DNA of 34,276 nucleotides from assembly GCA_016195405.1 (NCBI GenBank), contig JACPZP010000173.1, positions 1-34,276 on the forward strand. Reading direction: 5' to 3'. The translations under genes were made by a program, and so were the position numbers. Below, piece after piece: positions 32,501 to 34,276 of this stretch. Position 1 is the stretch's first letter. Each line of letters starts with the position of its first letter. The notes beneath the pieces were generated by a model that was not told the DNA's origin, did not search any database, and saw only the letters and a list, made by a program, of their open reading frames with translations. The stretch is from Planctomycetota bacterium (GTDB taxonomy: Bacteria > Planctomycetota > Planctomycetia > Gemmatales > Gemmataceae).

Positions 32501-34276
32501 GCAGGTCGCCAGTCGGCAAATACCACAGCTGCCGGCCGTCGTCGAGGCTCAAGGCTCGCACGGCGTTCCTGCCCACGATCAGCACCTTGCCGTTGAAGAC
32601 GCCGGCCATGTAAAGATCGCTTTCGGATTGGCGTTTTTTCCAAATCGGCGTGCCGTCGCGGAGATTGATGCAGTGGACGGAGTTGGCGTCGGGCGCGGTG
32701 AAGACGACCTTGCCGTCAACAATCGCCGGCGGAGCGGAGCGCCAATTGGAAAGGGTCGCCGTCCCCATGTTGAGGTTGTTGCGCGGACCGAACGGTTGGG
32801 GCTGAAACGGCTGCGGCACCTGAAACGGCATGGCCGGCGGACTCTGTTCGCGGTAGGGGTAGGACCACACAAGGCTGCGCGACAGAAGATCGACGCCGAG
32901 AATCTCGCCGGCATTGGTCGGGCAGACGAGGATGCCTTCCCCGTAACCCAGATGGACGGCGTTGACACGGCGGCTGACATCGTGGGTGATGCGATGCTGC
33001 TGCAGCACCATGCCGAGGCTCTGGATCGGCTCAATAACCAGCGGCTTGCCCGCGGTGATCTTGTTGGGATCAATGCATACCAAGCGGAGTTCGCCGTCGC
33101 CCATCGGGCCGTTGTTCTTTTCATTGAGAACATAGAGCTTGCCGCCGACCGACACCGGCACGCCCAGGAAGTGACTGTCGGTGAAGGGGTCTTCTTTGAT
33201 GCCGCCGCCGAGCCGCCATTCGCACCGGCCATTGAGCAGGTTGAAGGCGTAGAGCGTGTTCTGCAGCACGAGCGGCTTGACTTCTTGTTGAATCTGATTG
33301 GGCTGGTTCCACATCCACGGCTGGAACTCGCTGCCTGGGCAGGGAACGGTCAGGTCGTCGACGGCGTAGACGAAACGATGGTCGGTCGACAGCGTGCCGA
33401 CGAGTGAGTTCTCATAGACAAGGGCGCCGAATCCGGGAATGCTGTTGTATTGGGTGAGCCAGCGCTCCAGGGTGTTGCGCATCTTGTTGTCGGCCAGCAC
33501 GTTGGCCAGGGCGCCGTCGAAGTCGGTCGATTTCCAGGCGATGGAGCCGGCCTTGGCGACGACCTTACCCGAAGCGTCCTTTTCATCCTGCAAGTAGATG
33601 GCCCGAATGTCGGCGTAGCTGCGATAGACGAGCACCTTGTTGCTGGCGATGGGGAAGAAGCCCGGCAGCACCGGCGTGTTGGCGAAGCTCTCGGTCTGGG
33701 CGATGGCTTGCTTGAGGCGTGTCTCGGCTTCGCGGCCCTTTTCTTCCTGTTCGCCGTCGTCGCTCTTATCGAGGACGTTGCGGCGCTCGAAGAGCGGCAT
33801 GTCCAAAAGCGGCGGGCTTCCTGTGGCCTGGGCGGTGTGGGTGACGTTGCCGCGAATGTAGGGCCAATCGAACGGGTTGGCAAACAGGGGCCGCGGAATC
33901 TCTTCAAGGAACTTTTCGAGCTTCTCGACGGACACGAACTTGTCGCCGAACTTCAGCCCGCCGTCTCCCTTGATGAGCGGCAACAACTTCTTCCAGGTCA
34001 ACTCGTAGTTTTTGAGATCGCCGGCCCGGCGATAGGAAAGTGCCGCTTTGAAAATCGCCAATTCGCTGACCTTGACGCGTTGCGGGTTCATGGCCAGAAG
34101 CTTTTCGAAGCGCAGGGCCGCCATGAAGAATTGGCCGCGGTCGAGGAAATAGGTGGCGAGAAGATCGTTGGCCTCGATGCCCGCCTTGGTGTGCATGTAG
34201 CGTTGGGCGGTCTCGGCCAAAAGTTCGCGATTGCCGGTCTTCTTGGCCTCGTCGAGCATGTTGCGGGCGGTGGCGC
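29598..34276 (-). CDS. Large PQQ-propeller / TPR protein, start outside the window
   Basis: At least 1559 residues; the frame is open to the window end, so the true start and probably a signal peptide lie beyond it. The first part has TPR-like helices (ALRFEKLLAMNPQRVKVSEL). Then come beta-propeller blades of the PQQ type: NTLYAFNLLNGRCEWRLGGG, VHCINLRDGTPIWKKR, VRALSLDDGRQLWYLPTGD, and further on VYCFDLDSKNILWQQPLAES and LQVLDPLRGTMLWKKMDVSS. A TPR-like stretch lies between two propeller regions (LLLADGQVQGAVDDLQKALTANPRD). No redox cofactor site can be shown, so these propellers are more likely scaffolds than dehydrogenases. A Pro/Ala-rich tail (RIAPVPAEAPKDKAPR) ends the protein. It is the first gene of the train seen here. 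Confidence 0.88.
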   Translation of the reverse strand, partial: ATARNMLDEAKKTGNRELLAETAQRYMHTKAGIEANDLLATYFLDRGQFFMAALRFEKLLAMNPQRVKVSELAIFKAALSYRRAGDLKNYELTWKKLLPLIKGDGGLKFGDKFVSVEKLEKFLEEIPRPLFANPFDWPYIRGNVTHTAQATGSPPLLDMPLFERRNVLDKSDDGEQEEKGREAETRLKQAIAQTESFANTPVLPGFFPIASNKVLVYRSYADIRAIYLQDEKDASGKVVAKAGSIAWKSTDFDGALANVLADNKMRNTLERWLTQYNSIPGFGALVYENSLVGTLSTDHRFVYAVDDLTVPCPGSEFQPWMWNQPNQIQQEVKPLVLQNTLYAFNLLNGRCEWRLGGGIKEDPFTDSHFLGVPVSVGGKLYVLNEKNNGPMGDGELRLVCIDPNKITAGKPLVIEPIQSLGMVLQQHRITHDVSRRVNAVHLGYGEGILVCPTNAGEILGVDLLSRSLVWSYPYREQSPPAMPFQVPQPFQPQPFGPRNNLNMGTATLSNWRSAPPAIVDGKVVFTAPDANSVHCINLRDGTPIWKKRQSESDLYMAGVFNGKVLIVGRNAVRALSLDDGRQLWYLPTGDLPSGQGVASKDIYYLPLKKGEIMAIDVDKGAVKAHNRAKVAGAAPGNLVFYEGTVVSQGPMQITGYPQLVARLDGAHAAVKSDPNNADKLLDRGELLLADGQVQGAVDDLQKALTANPRDAVRDRARVKLYDALTDLLQIDFKSVSDKYLTEYRDLCNAPGSDAEKQARLAKYFRIVGQGREAQGNLVEAFQMYREFGALPIHREGGIASLDDPTHKIPTAVWLRGRVSAMIAKATPEQRAPLEKKIAEEWKTVEAKKDIDAIRTFVGMFDVPFDVGREARLQLAENIMERNDKASYLEAELSLQQLLSDGFRTDPKVGGRALAGLAALEEKKGTVDSMKLASAYYRALHRDFTTAPVRGKNTGADLYNNLATDPRFRPYLEEGGTLWANAKFKAQHVSSGGYNPSLQGFIFQPEGELNSTLRGLRLVLDASNGSNPKVRLIDLNTNEGHWEQALGSGQVNFKYFEYLYTQGQANSAYHPNAKFRFFQVKGHLAVFQVGTLVYCFDLDSKNILWQQPLAESQAGGNPQMTVQQVMPDQDGYLQLVVWNQFNGQRSMSPIGSVGAVQANYVALVSHKGLQVLDPLRGTMLWKKMDVSSSTRAFGDENFLFLVEHSDGAAGSGRALRASDGMQLDVRDFGGVYQNRIRILGKRILAAYPGRDNLVLKLYDIPAGKDIWTRAYDAKAVVLQTEDPNITGVIDRSGKVLVLDVESGRELMSGNVLKGRITPDDLTSLKDPLLLQDAERYYVALNKAVDSTKVAGGVLSTNFSNGLRCGAVNGWFVALHKHPGQRKVGDKTLTWKAGDFAWHSYVPMNHQMVVLEQFEQLPVILMSSRFNLLMNAGAAGNRWVSLTQSLDKRTGKVIFDEGEKPSNSVAQFYAFTIDQRGGAINMFGMQSVLQHYIDDGRKPAELPVGAGLGSSGPAGIPGSADVMQMQPGLFPPALPGNVIIRRPVRIAPVPAEAPKDKAPR

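Noticed and set aside
29598..34276. PQQ-dependent dehydrogenase
   Set aside because: Only propeller blade repeats are visible, mixed with TPR-like helices; no cofactor or haem-binding motif was found.

Overview
The window reads as GC-rich chromosomal DNA of a planctomycete, probably of the Gemmata/Isosphaera/Pirellula breadth. This is inferred from gene content and not from a marker gene. The indications are a tail-anchored Hanks-type kinase, a secreted NPCBM-domain protein, a large PQQ-propeller/TPR protein, secreted squalene-cyclase-fold repeats, and a long co-directional MoxR/DUF58/von Willebrand (VWA) cluster with very large envelope proteins. No rRNA, tRNA, CRISPR array, integrase or transposase was seen.

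Layout. Positions 1-4640 are a mixed region: the N-terminus of a secreted protein (minus), a small unknown protein, a Ser/Thr kinase (minus), an HNH endonuclease, a frameshifted small gene, a sigma-54 activator with no recognisable sensor domain, and a 7Fe ferredoxin. Positions 4641-10229 (minus) form a compact four-gene unit: three HtrA-like trypsin-fold proteins and a small membrane protein. Only the first HtrA keeps a full catalytic triad. The second has lost the serine, and the third has lost all three residues and carries a C-terminal hydrolase-like domain that also lacks its nucleophile. Positions 10500-34276 (minus) form a long gene train, in transcription order: PQQ/TPR protein (cut by the window edge), squalene-cyclase-fold protein, MoxR AAA+ ATPase, DUF58 protein, BatA-like VWA protein, second VWA/amidotransferase-like membrane protein, 1133-aa three-TM coiled-coil protein, Gly/Lys-rich coiled-coil protein, two tandem paralogues (one with an in-frame TGA), and an NPCBM protein.

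How the genes may work together. MoxR, DUF58 and BatA are the core of the Bat/MoxR systems, in which an AAA+ ATPase acts on VWA-bearing envelope proteins. Here that core is extended with several large secreted or membrane proteins having coiled coils, disordered linkers and repeat scaffolds. The tight spacing and single orientation suggest one envelope assembly or quality-control apparatus, with the adjacent HtrA set as possible periplasmic partners. That last step is inference.

The most unusual structural signal lies between the genes. Almost every junction from 34 kb down to 11.9 kb has an inverted-repeat element 0 to about 20 nt after the upstream stop codon. Three families (four copies) have the exact form GTAG + 8-bp hairpin ... 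8-bp hairpin + CTAC, the signature of REP doublets (REPINs). In two places a repeat supplies the stop codon of a gene, and a single-arm copy has replaced the end of the ferredoxin.
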